A DNA stretch of 6,618 nucleotides from Actinomycetes bacterium (lineage in GTDB: Bacteria; Actinomycetota; Acidimicrobiia; Acidimicrobiales; RAAP-2): contig JAJYWG010000366.1 of NCBI GenBank assembly GCA_021791615.1, positions 1-6,618 on the forward strand, given 5' to 3'. This document shows positions 6,450 through 6,618 of the stretch, in pieces. The position numbers and the translations under genes were made by a program. How positions within the stretch are numbered: the first letter of the stretch is position 1; each line of letters begins with the position of its first letter. The notes under the pieces were generated by a model that saw only the letters and a list, made by a program, of their open reading frames with translations, searched no databases and was not told where the DNA came from.

Positions 6450-6618
6450 GCGTGCCGAACGAGGCACCGGCGCCCCGTCGTGGGCCCCGAGGACTGCGCG
6501 CCCCGGTGCTGGTCGTTGTCGCACTTGTGGGCGTCGTCGCCGTCCTCGGCGTCTCGGTCGCCGTGGTCGCAGGGATCGCCCAGGGGGTGCACGCCGCGTC
6601 CGGCCAGCTGACCTCGGC
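6446..6618 (+). CDS. Membrane protein, N-terminal part only (runs off window)
   Basis: From GTG 6446 the frame is open to the window end (57 full codons). It has a short basic, Pro-rich cytoplasmic head (NEAPAPRRGPRGLR), then one hydrophobic segment at residues about 19-45 (APVLVVVALVGVVAVLGV and on), followed by a more polar region. This fits a signal anchor or first transmembrane helix of a longer envelope protein. The start is supported by AGGAGG at 6435-6440 and by the GTGA overlap with the gene before it. Too little is present to name a family. Confidence 0.6.
   Translation, partial: MSVPNEAPAPRRGPRGLRAPVLVVVALVGVVAVLGVSVAVVAGIAQGVHAASGQLTS

Noticed and set aside
1..6618. CRISPR array, tRNA or rRNA genes
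   Set aside because: No regularly spaced repeats, cloverleaf with a GTTCRA-type arm, or rRNA-like segment was seen on either strand.

Overview
This 6.6 kb window is very GC-rich. Its genes use GTG starts and short ATGA/GTGA overlaps, and it carries a NarL-type two-component pair and small hydrophobic proteins. This suits a high-GC actinobacterial-type chromosome, possibly from an environmental or metagenomic lineage. The taxonomic placement is inference only, because no rRNA or marker gene is present.

Layout. Positions 1-1133 hold an IS630-family (DD34E) transposase on the minus strand, split by one frameshift. Next to it, at 1205-1603 on the minus strand, lies the C-terminal remnant of an IS21-type IstA transposase with an internal stop, so the left end is insertion-sequence debris. 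A 150-bp leader with a perfect 11-bp hairpin and a purine-rich ribosome-binding site (1650-1690) precedes two plus-strand genes that overlap by ATGA. The first is a SCO1/SenC-like thioredoxin-fold protein (about 1745-2393). The second is a secreted lipoprotein with Asp-box/BNR-like motifs (2390-3578). Both are broken by single-base indels as read. A 293-bp gene-free gap, rich in GGGCCC palindromes, separates them from a convergent two-component operon on the minus strand. That operon runs from a LuxR/NarL-type response regulator (5941-5250) into an intact PAS-containing HisKA_3 sensor kinase (5269-3872). The regulator is interrupted by an exact 13-bp tandem duplication at its phospho-acceptor Asp codon and by an extra base in an A/T run near its C-terminus. 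A divergent intergenic region with several short hairpins leads to two plus-strand membrane-protein genes (6165-6449, and 6446 to the window end), coupled by GTGA.

How the parts relate. SCO-family proteins deliver copper to, or manage thiols of, the CuA site of cytochrome oxidase. The overlapping lipoprotein is probably co-translated and extracytoplasmic, so the pair may act together at the cell surface. The kinase/regulator pair is a separate transcription unit that may control its own operon, the divergent membrane genes, or both. No target site can be proven here.

The most striking general property is the number of single-base frameshifts in genes whose encoded protein is otherwise well preserved. 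They could be uncorrected base-calling errors or real recent decay. The 13-bp duplication and the nonsense codon in the IstA remnant look more like real mutations. I found no convincing undescribed multi-gene system. The best leads are the duplication in the regulator, the SCO/lipoprotein pair, and the hairpin in front of SCO.
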